Of a DNA stretch of 64,000 nt, positions 9,399-18,489 are shown piece by piece. The stretch spans positions 310,001 through 374,000 of the forward strand of contig CAWCLF010000001.1 in NCBI GenBank assembly GCA_963796325.1. Direction: 5' to 3'. Position 1 is the first letter of the stretch, and the number at the start of each line of letters is the position of its first letter. The notes under the pieces are model-generated. The model saw only the letters and a list, made by a program, of their open reading frames with translations. It had not been told where the DNA came from and did not search any database. This DNA comes from CAVYGN01 sp963796325. GTDB taxonomy: Bacteria; Spirochaetota; Brevinematia; Brevinematales; JAOACQ01. The position numbers were made by a program, and so were the translations under genes.

Positions 9399-10274
9399 AT
9401 GTCGACCATTCTTGGACCTGACCAGGCTGAAGGCTTAAGACGGATGATGGGAAGTTTCCCGAAGACAAATACACAGATCATCGCGATTACATCAGGCAAA
9501 GGCGGTGTAGGCAAGTCGAGCTTTGCCCTGAACCTGGGCATCTGCCTGGCCAATATGAAAGACAATCCAAAAAAGGTCATCGTGTTCGATGCCGACCTGG
9601 GCCTTGCCAATATACATGTGCTTCTCGGGGTTATACCGAAGCATAATCTGTTCCATGTCATAAAAGGTCAGAAGAAAATGTCTGATATTATAGTAAAAAC
9701 AGAAGTGGGAGTTGATATAATAGGAGGCGCATCGGGTTTTACCCAGCTTGCCAACCTGAATGACGAAGAGAAGCAGAATCTTATTGAGGCGATGAAAGAA
9801 ATAAGTTATGCCGACTATATTATTATTGACACTTCCGCCGGAATATCTAAAAATGTCCTCTCCTTTGTCATTGCGGCTCATGAAACGATCGTTATTACGA
9901 CGCCGGAGCCGACTTCCATGACAGACGCTTACGGCATAATCAAGGCGATTGTGACGGAATCCGAAATGCCGAATATTAAACTGGTCCTGAACAGGGTCAG
10001 ATCCAATGTTGAAGCCAACAAGGTTTCTAAAAAGATAATCGATATATGCGGTCAGTTCCTCAATATCAAGATAGACAATTTCGGGTTCATTTATGAAGAT
10101 CCTATAATCGGGGAATCCGTCCGAAAACAGACGCCTTTTACAATTCTCAGCCCGCATTCCAGCGTTGCAGTATGTGTAAATCATATAGCATGCAGGGTCA
10201 TGAATATGGATGTATTGCAGGAGAACACGGGCTGGCACCGTTTCATGAACATTTTTTTAAAAAGCAGGGAATAA
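9399..10274 (+). CDS. fleN: MinD/ParA-like flagellar number regulator FleN (FlhG)
   Basis: FleN/FlhG is a MinD-type ATPase that limits flagellar number by stimulating FlhF GTPase activity. The deviant Walker A motif is SGKGGVGKSSFALNLG, Walker A-prime is VIVFDADLGLANIHVLLG, and Walker B is YIIIDTSAG. An N-terminal DQAEGLRR element resembles the DQA motif that FlhG uses to activate FlhF. The 291-residue length is normal. It is the last gene of the flagellar run. Confidence 0.93.
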   Translation: MSTILGPDQAEGLRRMMGSFPKTNTQIIAITSGKGGVGKSSFALNLGICLANMKDNPKKVIVFDADLGLANIHVLLGVIPKHNLFHVIKGQKKMSDIIVKTEVGVDIIGGASGFTQLANLNDEEKQNLIEAMKEISYADYIIIDTSAGISKNVLSFVIAAHETIVITTPEPTSMTDAYGIIKAIVTESEMPNIKLVLNRVRSNVEANKVSKKIIDICGQFLNIKIDNFGFIYEDPIIGESVRKQTPFTILSPHSSVAVCVNHIACRVMNMDVLQENTGWHRFMNIFLKSRE

Positions 10275-10354
10275 TGACGCATTTACGTCTCGGGTTATCG
10301 CTTGATCCGTATGAAGAATCGCCAAGTCGGGCAACAATTAAACTCATCAATACC

Positions 10355-10383
10355 TTGACAGTAATTCAAATTGATTATAAATT
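10355..10383 (+). promoter_or_regulatory. Probable promoter of rny
   Basis: A perfect TTGACA at 10355-10360 precedes AT-rich TATAAATTA from 10376. The spacer to TATAAA is 15 bp, or 16-17 bp to overlapping weaker hexamers. It lies in the 149-bp gap between fleN and rny, which otherwise shows no gene. Confidence 0.45.
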
Positions 10384-10423
10384 ATTAAGATAGAAAATAC
10401 TAAATATTTTGCAGGGGAAATTT

Positions 10424-11956
10424 ATGTGGATCATTGTTTTGTCGGCTCTCCCCTCTCTTTTATTCGGTTGTATAGTCGGATATTTCGCCAGGAAGTTTAT
10501 TGCGAAGTTCCGGTTGGAATCTGCTGAAGAAAAAGTTAAAGAAATTCTTGAAGCTGCGGATAAGGACGCAGAAGCAAAGAAAAGAGAAATTCTTCTTGAA
10601 GCTAAAGACAAGGTAATTGAGGAAAGAAAGCAGTTAGAAAGAGAATTTAAAGAAAGGAATTTTGAACTTCAGCAAGCTCAGAGACGTCTTGTCCAGAAAG
10701 AAGATTCGATGGACAAAAGGCTTGAATCTCTGGAGAAAAAGGAAAGAGAGCTGGAGAATGAAGAAAAGGAATTTAAAAAAACAGCAGAGGAATTAAAAAA
10801 GGCCTACGAAAAGCACCTTCATGAACTGGAAAGGGTTGCTCAGATGACCGCCGCAGAAGCCAAGCAGCAGCTTATTCTCGAAATGACTGAAGAAGCCAAG
10901 AGGGACTCGGTAAATATCATTAAAAAAATTGAAGATGAGGCCCGGGACCAGGGGGAAGTGAAGGCTCGGGAAATCATTGTATCGGCTATTCAGAGAAACG
11001 CTGCAGAAGTTACTGCGGAAAGGACGATTTCAACCGTAACATTGCCGAATGACGAAATGAAAGGCAGGATAATAGGAAGAGAGGGAAGAAACATAAGGGC
11101 GTTCGAGTCTATTGCCGGAGTGGATCTTATTATTGACGATACTCCGGAAGTGGTTATCATATCCTCCTTCGATCCTTACAGAAGGGAAGTTGCAAAGCAG
11201 TCCCTTGAGAAACTGATCATTGACGGCAGGATTCATCCGGCCCGTATCGAGGAAATTGCCGTTAAAGTTGAAAAAGATATGGCGCTTGAGATCATCGAAG
11301 TAGGCAAGCAGGCCTGCATGGACCTCAAGATAAACATACCCAGGGAGTTATATCCCTTTATCGGAAGGCTGAAATACAGGACCAGCTACGGCCAGAGCGT
11401 TTACTACCATTCTATCGAAGTGGCGAATTTAGCGGGTATGATAGCCGGCGAGCTCAGGACCAACATCGATCATGCCAAGATAGCCGGCGTTCTTCACGAC
11501 ATAGGGAAGGGTATTAAAACAACCGGTGAGGGCGTCCATTCCCTCGTGGGAGCGGAAGTGGCCCATAAATACGGCCTTCCGGATAATATTGTAAATGCGA
11601 TTGCGGCTCATCATGGCGAAGCGGAAATAAAATATGTCGAAGCATCCATCGTTATGGCTGCCGATGCAATCTCTGCCTCAAGGCCCGGTGCGCGCCGTGA
11701 ATCTTTCGAAGAATACCTCAAGAGGCTGCAGAACCTTGAGAATATAGCGACATCTTTCCAGGGTATTGAAAAGGCTTATGCAATCCAGGCGGGAAGAGAG
11801 GTCCGCGTTTTTGTCTCAAGTGAATCGGTTACCGACGAAAATGCCTTCATCCTTGCCAAGGATATTGCCAAGAAGATTGAAAGCGAAATGAAATACCCGG
11901 GACAGATCAAGGTTACCCTTATAAGGGAAACAAGGGTGATCGAATACGCAAAATGA
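10424..11956 (+). CDS. rny: Ribonuclease Y
   Basis: RNase Y is a membrane-anchored endoribonuclease that initiates mRNA turnover. The chosen ATG at 10424 has AGGGGAAA just upstream and gives 510 residues; a TTG 15 bp earlier would only add MQGKF. Order of parts: one N-terminal membrane helix (LSALPSLLFGCIVGYFA), a long charged coiled coil (about 30-200), a KH domain with GRIIGREGRNIRAFE, then an HD domain with HDIGKG as the metal-binding pair, and the C-terminal Y-specific region. All catalytic features are present. Confidence 0.95.
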   Translation: MWIIVLSALPSLLFGCIVGYFARKFIAKFRLESAEEKVKEILEAADKDAEAKKREILLEAKDKVIEERKQLEREFKERNFELQQAQRRLVQKEDSMDKRLESLEKKERELENEEKEFKKTAEELKKAYEKHLHELERVAQMTAAEAKQQLILEMTEEAKRDSVNIIKKIEDEARDQGEVKAREIIVSAIQRNAAEVTAERTISTVTLPNDEMKGRIIGREGRNIRAFESIAGVDLIIDDTPEVVIISSFDPYRREVAKQSLEKLIIDGRIHPARIEEIAVKVEKDMALEIIEVGKQACMDLKINIPRELYPFIGRLKYRTSYGQSVYYHSIEVANLAGMIAGELRTNIDHAKIAGVLHDIGKGIKTTGEGVHSLVGAEVAHKYGLPDNIVNAIAAHHGEAEIKYVEASIVMAADAISASRPGARRESFEEYLKRLQNLENIATSFQGIEKAYAIQAGREVRVFVSSESVTDENAFILAKDIAKKIESEMKYPGQIKVTLIRETRVIEYAK

Positions 11957-11983
11957 TCTTCATTAAAATGACCGGATGTAATA

Positions 11984-12949
11984 ATGTCCGATTTTCCTGA
12001 CGGAATTGATTTATCGCTGAAGCTTTCAGGGGCAAGACTGCATTCCCTGAATGATACCCTGCCGGAAGGAGCAGGGCCGTTTATAGTCAGAAAAGAAAAG
12101 GATCAGTATGTTTACGATATAGACGGCAACAAGTATGTCGATTTCAGCATGAACGAGGGATCTGTAATCTGCGGTCATAATAATAAATCTGTCAGTTCAT
12201 ATATTAAAAATGCGATATCTTCAGGAATATCGGCCGATTTCATTAATAAGCTCTATTATCCTCTCCTGAAACTTATTAAAACTTTCGTTCCCCGGGGCCG
12301 GATTTATTTTTATGATTCGGCAAAAACAGCTCTAATATCCCTATTCAGTGATTTGAAACCGGCAAGCGCAGGAGTTTCCTCAAGATACCTCGCCGGCCTG
12401 GTGAGTGCTGCCGGCGGAACTAAAGTTGAAATTGCCGTTAAAGAACGGCAATACGATATCCTTCTTTTCGAACCCATCGATTTTGACGGCGATCTGTCGG
12501 AATTCAAATACCATGAGTATAAAGCGAAATTGAAATGTTCCGTTGAAAGCAGGACAGCCTTCCGCATCAAGAGGGCATTTATGACCGACCTCGGGGAAGC
12601 GGATGTTATATTATGCTCCGGGGTTATAGCAAACGGGCTTGATACGGCAATAATCGTTTCTGAAAGGCATTTCGAGAGCGAAATCTTGCCGTTATATAAA
12701 ACGGCTGCGGTAATGGAAACATTGAAGCTGTACCTTGCGGCGCCGGGATTTCATACTATGAAATGGAATTATAATTCGCCCGCGATAAGGCATAGCCGCG
12801 GAAGTATTTTTAAAACTATCCGAAACTACAATAATATCGATCTCTTAAAGCATGGAATAATTTTAAAAAATGGTACGGGATTCTGCTGCAGGCTGCATAC
12901 CGGACATGACATGAAGAGGCTGCTGGATGCGCTGGCCGCTTTGAATTAA
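11984..12949 (+). CDS. Degenerate class III aminotransferase-like protein (probable pseudoenzyme)
   Basis: The N-terminal 70 residues align with glutamate-1-semialdehyde aminomutase and other class III PLP aminotransferases (GPFIVRKEKDQYVYDIDGNK, then VDF, then a GH pair). The rest preserves only an outline. The SGTEA phosphate-binding segment has become YDSAKTA. The block that should carry the PLP-binding aspartate is eroded. The GK segment with the Schiff-base lysine reads ILCSGVIANGLDTAIIVSE, with no lysine at the expected place. At 321 residues it is about 100 shorter than working homologues. There is no frameshift, so it is maintained as an open gene, 27 bp after rny. Its stop overlaps that of metG tail to tail. 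Function unknown; catalytic loss is inferred from motif comparison by eye. Confidence 0.6.
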   Translation: MSDFPDGIDLSLKLSGARLHSLNDTLPEGAGPFIVRKEKDQYVYDIDGNKYVDFSMNEGSVICGHNNKSVSSYIKNAISSGISADFINKLYYPLLKLIKTFVPRGRIYFYDSAKTALISLFSDLKPASAGVSSRYLAGLVSAAGGTKVEIAVKERQYDILLFEPIDFDGDLSEFKYHEYKAKLKCSVESRTAFRIKRAFMTDLGEADVILCSGVIANGLDTAIIVSERHFESEILPLYKTAAVMETLKLYLAAPGFHTMKWNYNSPAIRHSRGSIFKTIRNYNNIDLLKHGIILKNGTGFCCRLHTGHDMKRLLDALAALN

Positions 12950-14976
12950 CTTATCTTTGATCCGCTTTCGATGTCGGACTCGGGCGTCAGGAATATGACT
13001 TTCGTATGATCATCATTGCCTGCCGCAAGCATCATTCCTTCGGATGTTTCGCCCATAAGCCTGGCCGGTTCCAGGTTATTGATGATGACGATCTTTTTCC
13101 CGACAAGAGCGGAGGGATCGTAGTAAGGCTTTATACCTGCCATGATCTGCTTTTCAATCTGCCCGACCCTTACTTTAAGCTTCAGTAATTTATTAGACTT
13201 CGGAACAGGGACGGCTTCAACGATCTCTGCAACTCTCAGGTCGAATTTTCTGAAATCTTCAATAGTTACATTCTGTTCCTTGTTTTCCCTTCTTGACTTT
13301 TTTAAAAGCCTGTCGACCTGGGTCTGGATTACCTTATCGTCATATTTCTGAAAGAGGATGTCAAGGGAGCCTATCTTCTGCCCGGGTTTTATCCTTTTTG
13401 AATTGATGACTGACCATTTATCATCCTGGGGATGACCCTCTTCGCCGATCATATTCCATAGTTTCACTGCAGAGTCCGGGATTATCGGATACATGACAAT
13501 GGAGAGTACTCTCAGTATATTCATGCAGACGTTCATGGATGTGTTCATCTTTTCAGGGTTTTCCTTTTTACAAACCCATGGCTTGATATCGTCGAAGTAC
13601 TTGTTACCGATCCTGGCAATGTCCATGATTGTCCTCGCGGCCTCCCTGACATGGAATGAATCGTAGTGGCCGCGTATTTCTTCGATTTTTTTTTCAAGGA
13701 AAGTAAAGACGGTATTTTCTTCAATTGAATATGTACCGTCCGGAATTATTCCTTTGCAGTTGTTCTTCACGAACGTAAGGGACCTGTTTGCAAAATTTCC
13801 CAGTATGTTTGAAAGTTCTTCATTATTTCTTGTCTGGAATGATTTCCAGGAAAAATCGGCATCTTTTGTCTCGGGTGCATTGGCAGCCAGGTAATACCTC
13901 AGGGGATCCGGCGGGAAATTATCGAGGTATTCGTCGACCCAGACTGCCCAATTTTGAGAAGTGGAAAACTTTTCACCTTCAAGGGTCAGATATTCGTTAG
14001 CCGGTATTTCATAAGGAAGCTGGTAATGGGATTTCTGGCCCATGAGTATTGCAGGCCAGATGATCGCATGAAAGGGGATATTGTCTTTACCGATAAAATG
14101 TATAATCCTTGTTTCAGGGTCCTGCCAGTATTCCTTCCATTTGGAAGGATTTCCTGTTTTAATAGCCCATTCAACGGTAGAGGAAATATAACCGATCGGC
14201 GCATCGAACCAGACATAGAGAACTTTGCCCTGAGCTTCCTTTGTTTTTAACGGTACGGGTATTCCCCAGTCAATATCGCGTGTGATCGCTCTTTCCCTCA
14301 GTCCTTCCTTTTCGATCATGCCGAGGGCAAAATTACGCACATTATCTTTCCAGTTTTCTTTGGATTTCAGCCAATCCACGAGCTTATCCTTGAAGTCCTG
14401 AAGCTTCAAATACCAGTGGAAGGTCTTTTTCAAAACAGGTTTTTCGCCTGATAAAATGCTTACAGGGTCGATTAGGTCAATCGGGTCCAGGAGTTTTCCG
14501 CATTTATCGCACTGATCGCCCCTCGCTTTTTCGTAGCCGCAATTGGGGCATTTACCCTCGATATAACGGTCAGGCAGGAATCTCTTTTTCTTTTCATCGA
14601 AAAACTGGTTCTCGGTCCTGGTCTCGAGATGATTGTTTTCAAAAAGGTCCATGAAAAATCTCTGTGATATCTCGTAGTGTCCGGGCCGTGCCGTCCCTGA
14701 AAAGTTATCGAAATCGATCCGCATATTCCTGAAACTCTTTTCCATTTCATCGTGATATTTATCGACGATAACCCTCGGGCTCACTCCTTCTTTTTCAGCA
14801 CGTATTGTTATGGCAGCGCCATGTTCATCGCTTCCGCAGATATATACGACATCGTCTCCCTGCAATCTTCTGAATCTTACATAAATGTCGGCAGGAAGGT
14901 ATGCCCCGGCAAGATGACCCAGATGCAGCGGGCCGTTGGCATAGGGAAGCGCCGAAGTGACCAGATATTTACCCAT
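12946..14976 (-). CDS. metG: Methionyl-tRNA synthetase with C-terminal tRNA-binding domain
   Basis: MetRS charges initiator and elongator tRNA-Met. The class I HIGH motif is PLHLGHLAG near the N terminus, and a zinc knuckle (CPNC...CDKC) lies near residues 140-160. The KMSKS loop is the variant KFSTS followed by QNWAVWV, a form seen in the archaeal-like MetRS type. The C-terminal ~110 residues are a Trbp111/EMAP-II OB-fold domain (FRKFDLRVAEIVEAVPVPKS). Length 676 is normal. It is the last gene of a minus-strand run starting near 20.4 kb, with AGGAGC before the ATG. Confidence 0.96.
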   Translation of the reverse strand: MGKYLVTSALPYANGPLHLGHLAGAYLPADIYVRFRRLQGDDVVYICGSDEHGAAITIRAEKEGVSPRVIVDKYHDEMEKSFRNMRIDFDNFSGTARPGHYEISQRFFMDLFENNHLETRTENQFFDEKKKRFLPDRYIEGKCPNCGYEKARGDQCDKCGKLLDPIDLIDPVSILSGEKPVLKKTFHWYLKLQDFKDKLVDWLKSKENWKDNVRNFALGMIEKEGLRERAITRDIDWGIPVPLKTKEAQGKVLYVWFDAPIGYISSTVEWAIKTGNPSKWKEYWQDPETRIIHFIGKDNIPFHAIIWPAILMGQKSHYQLPYEIPANEYLTLEGEKFSTSQNWAVWVDEYLDNFPPDPLRYYLAANAPETKDADFSWKSFQTRNNEELSNILGNFANRSLTFVKNNCKGIIPDGTYSIEENTVFTFLEKKIEEIRGHYDSFHVREAARTIMDIARIGNKYFDDIKPWVCKKENPEKMNTSMNVCMNILRVLSIVMYPIIPDSAVKLWNMIGEEGHPQDDKWSVINSKRIKPGQKIGSLDILFQKYDDKVIQTQVDRLLKKSRRENKEQNVTIEDFRKFDLRVAEIVEAVPVPKSNKLLKLKVRVGQIEKQIMAGIKPYYDPSALVGKKIVIINNLEPARLMGETSEGMMLAAGNDDHTKVIFLTPESDIESGSKIS

Positions 14977-15011
14977 AACTGCTCCTTTAGAATTAAAAAG
15001 GGGTTTTATAT

Positions 15012-15416
15012 TTAGAGTTTCTCTTTGACAAAACGCGCGATCTCGGTGAGACTTATTTTACCGACCAGGTTATCACCCTCGTCAAGAATCGGCAAAGCGC
15101 TTATACCTTTATCAATCATTAAATTAAGTGCATCACGCACGCTGACTTCTGAATAGACGAAAAGGAGTTTCTGGCCCTCTATAAGTTTTGAAACCGGCAT
15201 TTCCCTTGCGCTGTCGGCAAGAAATGTTATTTTCAAAATATCCCACGACGATACCATGCCGATCGGTCTTGCCGCTTTATCAACTACAACAACGTTATGC
15301 TCTTTTTCCCTGAGCATCTTTTCGGCAGTCTTCGCTACCGATGAATCCTGTGTGGCTGTCAGAGGTTTTTGTTTGCCGACAATACCCACTTTGACGTCGT
15401 CTAATTCGTTTGCCAT
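15012..15416 (-). CDS. CBS-domain pair protein
   Basis: The 134-residue protein consists of two tandem CBS motifs, about residues 10-65 (PIGMVSSWDILKITF at the end of the first) and 75-130 (LVGKISLTEIARFV at the end of the second). Stand-alone Bateman modules bind adenine nucleotides or other ligands and act as sensors. No enzymatic domain is attached. It lies between a small membrane protein and metG in the same direction, 22 bp after the former, with a GGAGG site. Confidence 0.85.
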   Translation of the reverse strand: MANELDDVKVGIVGKQKPLTATQDSSVAKTAEKMLREKEHNVVVVDKAARPIGMVSSWDILKITFLADSAREMPVSKLIEGQKLLFVYSEVSVRDALNLMIDKGISALPILDEGDNLVGKISLTEIARFVKEKL

Positions 15417-15438
15417 AAAAATTTCCTCCAGAATTTAA

Positions 15439-15717
15439 TTAATGGGCTATTTTTGAAAATAACCACAGTAATGCAAATGCTCCGAACAATGTTGCAATAA
15501 AATCAACCGACAACGTATTGTTGGATAGCAATTTTGTAATATTGGTAAGTCCCAAAAAAAACCCTCCAAGAATGCCTCCAATTACTCCAAAAATAACCGC
15601 TCCCCAGAAATTTCCGAAAATGGGTTTTTTCATGACCTTAATATAATAAATTCCCGCAAGAGCACCTACGATCATTTGAATCGGGATCGTTAACCATGGT
15701 TTTAACCACTCAGGCAT
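15439..15717 (-). CDS. Small membrane protein, GlsB/YeaQ-like
   Basis: A 92-residue protein with three hydrophobic helices separated by short turns and several glycine-rich segments (IQMIVGALAGIYYIKVM, then VIFGVIGGILGGFFLG). The pattern resembles the GlsB/YeaQ/YmgE transglycosylase-associated family, but the match is loose and no catalytic residues are known for that family. AAGGAGG 6 bp before ATG makes it a confident gene. The neighbours greA and CBS protein do not reveal a role. Confidence 0.6.
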   Translation of the reverse strand: MPEWLKPWLTIPIQMIVGALAGIYYIKVMKKPIFGNFWGAVIFGVIGGILGGFFLGLTNITKLLSNNTLSVDFIATLFGAFALLWLFSKIAH

Positions 15718-15755
15718 TATTACCTCCTTAATTAATTTAATTATTTATAATTTTT

Positions 15756-18467
15756 TTAATTAAACTCGGCAAGCTCTATTTTAACGATCTCGTATTTTTT
15801 CAATTCTCCATTATATTCAAAATCGATTTTATCTCCGATTTTCCTGTCCAGAAGAGCTTTCCCGAGCGGAGAGTGATATGAAATGGTTTTTGTATTGAAA
15901 TCCACATCCCATTGCCCTAATATCTGGTACTCCTCCGGCTGGCCCTCCGAATTTTTGAGGGTTACTTTTACACCCACGTCAACAAGTGAAGTATTTACTT
16001 TATCCTTTTCAAGCACTTTTGCCTGGCTTATCTCGGTTTCAAGCTTGGATGCGGCGGCCTTCAGCTGGTCCTGCTTTTCAAGTGCCGCCTTATATTCTGC
16101 GTTTTCCCTGAGGTCTCCTTTTTCCATCGCTTCACCGATAGCACGGCTGTTTTCAGGTATTTCAAATGACATTATCCGGGCCATTTCCCTTTTCTTTGAT
16201 TCAAGCGAAGCAGCGGTCACCAGGAAGGGATGCCTGATCAATATCTTTTCCTGCTTTGAAATCTTTTTAAGAGACGGATATTGTGAAATGATCTGGTTGA
16301 CGTAATCGTCCCTTATTTCGGTTTCAAGGGTCAAAGTGGAATAAAGGAGCGACAGGATGCTTTTTGCTGTTGTTTCATCGGAATTTTTGATCAATTCGCC
16401 GAGCATATTCTTTTTGAACAGGATATCGTTTATTCCCTGTATGATCTTTTTGTTCCTTGCAATATTGGTCTTCGAATCGATTTCATCGTTCAAAATATCC
16501 AGAAGCGACAGAAGCCTGAACATGATCTCGCTTTCTCTTACTCCTATCTTTTCCTTGAGGTTCATCGATCCCTCTTCGAACAGGACTTTAGATATCCAGA
16601 GGAACAATTCGGGATTTTCGTGAAATGCATTCATCGAAGCGACGAAAATGCTGTTGATCACGTCGAATTTCTCGAACAGCTCCAGCTCGTTGAGCATGAA
16701 GCGGTTTAATTTTGAAACAGATGAATGAGTAATAATGTCTGCAAATTTTTGATCCCAATCTTTGAGCTTTTTCATTAAAAGCTGTAGAAATGTCTTTTTA
16801 AGTTCCGGATCCAGCGATTCATAGAGGTCGTTCAGGTTCTTTATCTCGAAAAAGATAGAACTGTCGACGATATTGTCGTTGTATCCTTCGTAATTGGAAT
16901 ATTTCAGGGTTACAAGCGAAACGAGCTGTTTTTCATTCGATTCACTCGAAGCCTTGATAATTTCAGTAAAGTAATCGACGAGCGCTGCGGCAGGTGCGGA
17001 ATTCACGTCTCCGCCCCTTTGAACGAAATCGATAAAAAGCTTGACCTTGTTTTCAAATGTCGTTGTTTTTTTGAATTTGCTGATAATCTCTTCCACAACA
17101 CTCTTTTCATTATCCCTTAATTCAATCATGTTCCTTTTTGTCGGGTTCTGGATAATCGTTTCGCTGGATTCGATCATTTTTTTAACATTGAGCCACCATT
17201 TATTCCATTCGCTTTCCTTCATCATATCCGGTATGAAACAGGCTTTGATTTCAGATGAAGATACTTCCCCCTGTTTGCTCCTGAGCACTATTTCGATGAC
17301 TTTAAGAGGGTCTTTAATGAAAAGGTCCTTCAATTCCTTTGTTTTGAATTTTTTCCAGATGACAATATTGTCGGGATCAAGAATATCAAGGGCTCTGAGT
17401 GCAATTTCAAGGGACATTTCATGATTGGGCTTCGTTTCGAAATCTATAATTACTTTATCGTTCTGAATTTCCTTGACCAGTCCGATACCCCAGCTTTTAT
17501 GGGATACGTAGACTCCTTTATCGAAGGCTATATGTGTTTCGAAAAGCCTGATCGCTTCTTTATGGGGTTTCCAGCTCTGGCCGATGGCCGATAATTTTAA
17601 ATACTTTTCCAGTTCACTGTGGTCTTTATATAAATTCCTGTAGCAGTCTTCAATCGCTTTTCTGAACTGCTTTTCAGTCTGCTTGAAATCGATTATCACT
17701 TTGAGTACTTTGAGGGCTTCGTCATATTTTTCATTTTTTATGGCCTGCCTTATAAAATCGTTGAAAACCATGTCGGCTGTCCTCTCCTCTCCAAGCACAT
17801 CGATGATCTTTTTCGACATAATTATGACAAGAGACGAATCCTCCGGGTAAAGTTTTATAACCTTATTCCAGAGGTCCTCAACCATTTTTACACTCTTGGC
17901 TTTGATATATCGCTCCATGGCCAGCCTGTAATAAAACATAGACTGGTCCTTGTCGCCTTCTTTCTCATAGTATTCGCCCAGATATTTAGCGTTAGCTCCG
18001 TCTTTAGAGTCTATCAGAACCAGCCTCTTCTTAATATTGAAGAGCTCATCCTGGTTGCCGTAATCCTCATAAACCGTTTCAAGTGTCTTAAGGGCAAACT
18101 TGTTTTCACGGTAGGAGAGTATCTTTTCTGCCAGGAATTCGGCGATCTTGAGTTTTTTATTATCCATAAAAAGCTTAATGATTTGAGGAATATGGGTATC
18201 GTCGACCGAAGATTCCTCCAGGCTGAGAACACCGATTATATATAAACCGACAACGCTGTTCTGGTAATGCTTCAGATTTTCACGGCACAGGTTTTTAAGA
18301 TCATCCTTAAAGCCCTCATCGATGGACATGCGGATGATGCTGTCGAGCTCGATGAAATTCCTGACGCTGTAGCTTTCTATTGCCGCCCTTGTCCATTTCT
18401 CCTCTTTCAGTTTTTCTTCTATATCGAGAAGTATATCTTCTTTTTTTCTAATGATCGTATCAGTCAT
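15756..18467 (-). CDS. greA: Transcription elongation factor GreA with long N-terminal region
   Basis: GreA rescues backtracked RNA polymerase by stimulating transcript cleavage. Only the last ~160 residues are canonical: the coiled coil with EIPENSRAIGEAMEKGDLRE followed by NAEYKAA, then the FKBP-like C-terminal domain with the YQILGQWDVDF and SYHSPLGKALLDRKIGD segments. The preceding ~740 residues are helical and TPR-like, with an SH3-like patch near 330 (HKSWGIGLVKEIQNDKVIID). This architecture is characteristic of spirochaete GreA. The start at 18467 is chosen because GGGAG lies 8 bp upstream; an in-frame ATG 15 bp earlier (18482) has no such site. It follows the PfkB gene by 22 bp. Confidence 0.9.
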   Translation of the reverse strand: MTDTIIRKKEDILLDIEEKLKEEKWTRAAIESYSVRNFIELDSIIRMSIDEGFKDDLKNLCRENLKHYQNSVVGLYIIGVLSLEESSVDDTHIPQIIKLFMDNKKLKIAEFLAEKILSYRENKFALKTLETVYEDYGNQDELFNIKKRLVLIDSKDGANAKYLGEYYEKEGDKDQSMFYYRLAMERYIKAKSVKMVEDLWNKVIKLYPEDSSLVIIMSKKIIDVLGEERTADMVFNDFIRQAIKNEKYDEALKVLKVIIDFKQTEKQFRKAIEDCYRNLYKDHSELEKYLKLSAIGQSWKPHKEAIRLFETHIAFDKGVYVSHKSWGIGLVKEIQNDKVIIDFETKPNHEMSLEIALRALDILDPDNIVIWKKFKTKELKDLFIKDPLKVIEIVLRSKQGEVSSSEIKACFIPDMMKESEWNKWWLNVKKMIESSETIIQNPTKRNMIELRDNEKSVVEEIISKFKKTTTFENKVKLFIDFVQRGGDVNSAPAAALVDYFTEIIKASSESNEKQLVSLVTLKYSNYEGYNDNIVDSSIFFEIKNLNDLYESLDPELKKTFLQLLMKKLKDWDQKFADIITHSSVSKLNRFMLNELELFEKFDVINSIFVASMNAFHENPELFLWISKVLFEEGSMNLKEKIGVRESEIMFRLLSLLDILNDEIDSKTNIARNKKIIQGINDILFKKNMLGELIKNSDETTAKSILSLLYSTLTLETEIRDDYVNQIISQYPSLKKISKQEKILIRHPFLVTAASLESKKREMARIMSFEIPENSRAIGEAMEKGDLRENAEYKAALEKQDQLKAAASKLETEISQAKVLEKDKVNTSLVDVGVKVTLKNSEGQPEEYQILGQWDVDFNTKTISYHSPLGKALLDRKIGDKIDFEYNGELKKYEIVKIELAEFN

Positions 18468-18489
18468 TTCAATTACTCCCATGTATATT

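Noticed and set aside
9492..10238. 248-residue open frame antisense to fleN
   Set aside because: Entirely within fleN, rich in Tyr/His/Asp as expected for a shadow frame; no ribosome-binding site.
10172..10393. 73-residue open frame on the plus strand across the end of fleN
   Set aside because: Most of it lies in another frame of fleN and the remainder reads through an AT-rich promoter region; no ribosome-binding site or recognisable sequence.
15439..18467. GreA as a fusion caused by frameshift or misassembly
   Set aside because: The long helical N-terminal region is a known feature of spirochaete GreA and the frame is continuous.
18468..18482. Earlier ATG start for greA
   Set aside because: No ribosome-binding site precedes it, whereas the ATG at 18467 has GGGAG at good spacing.
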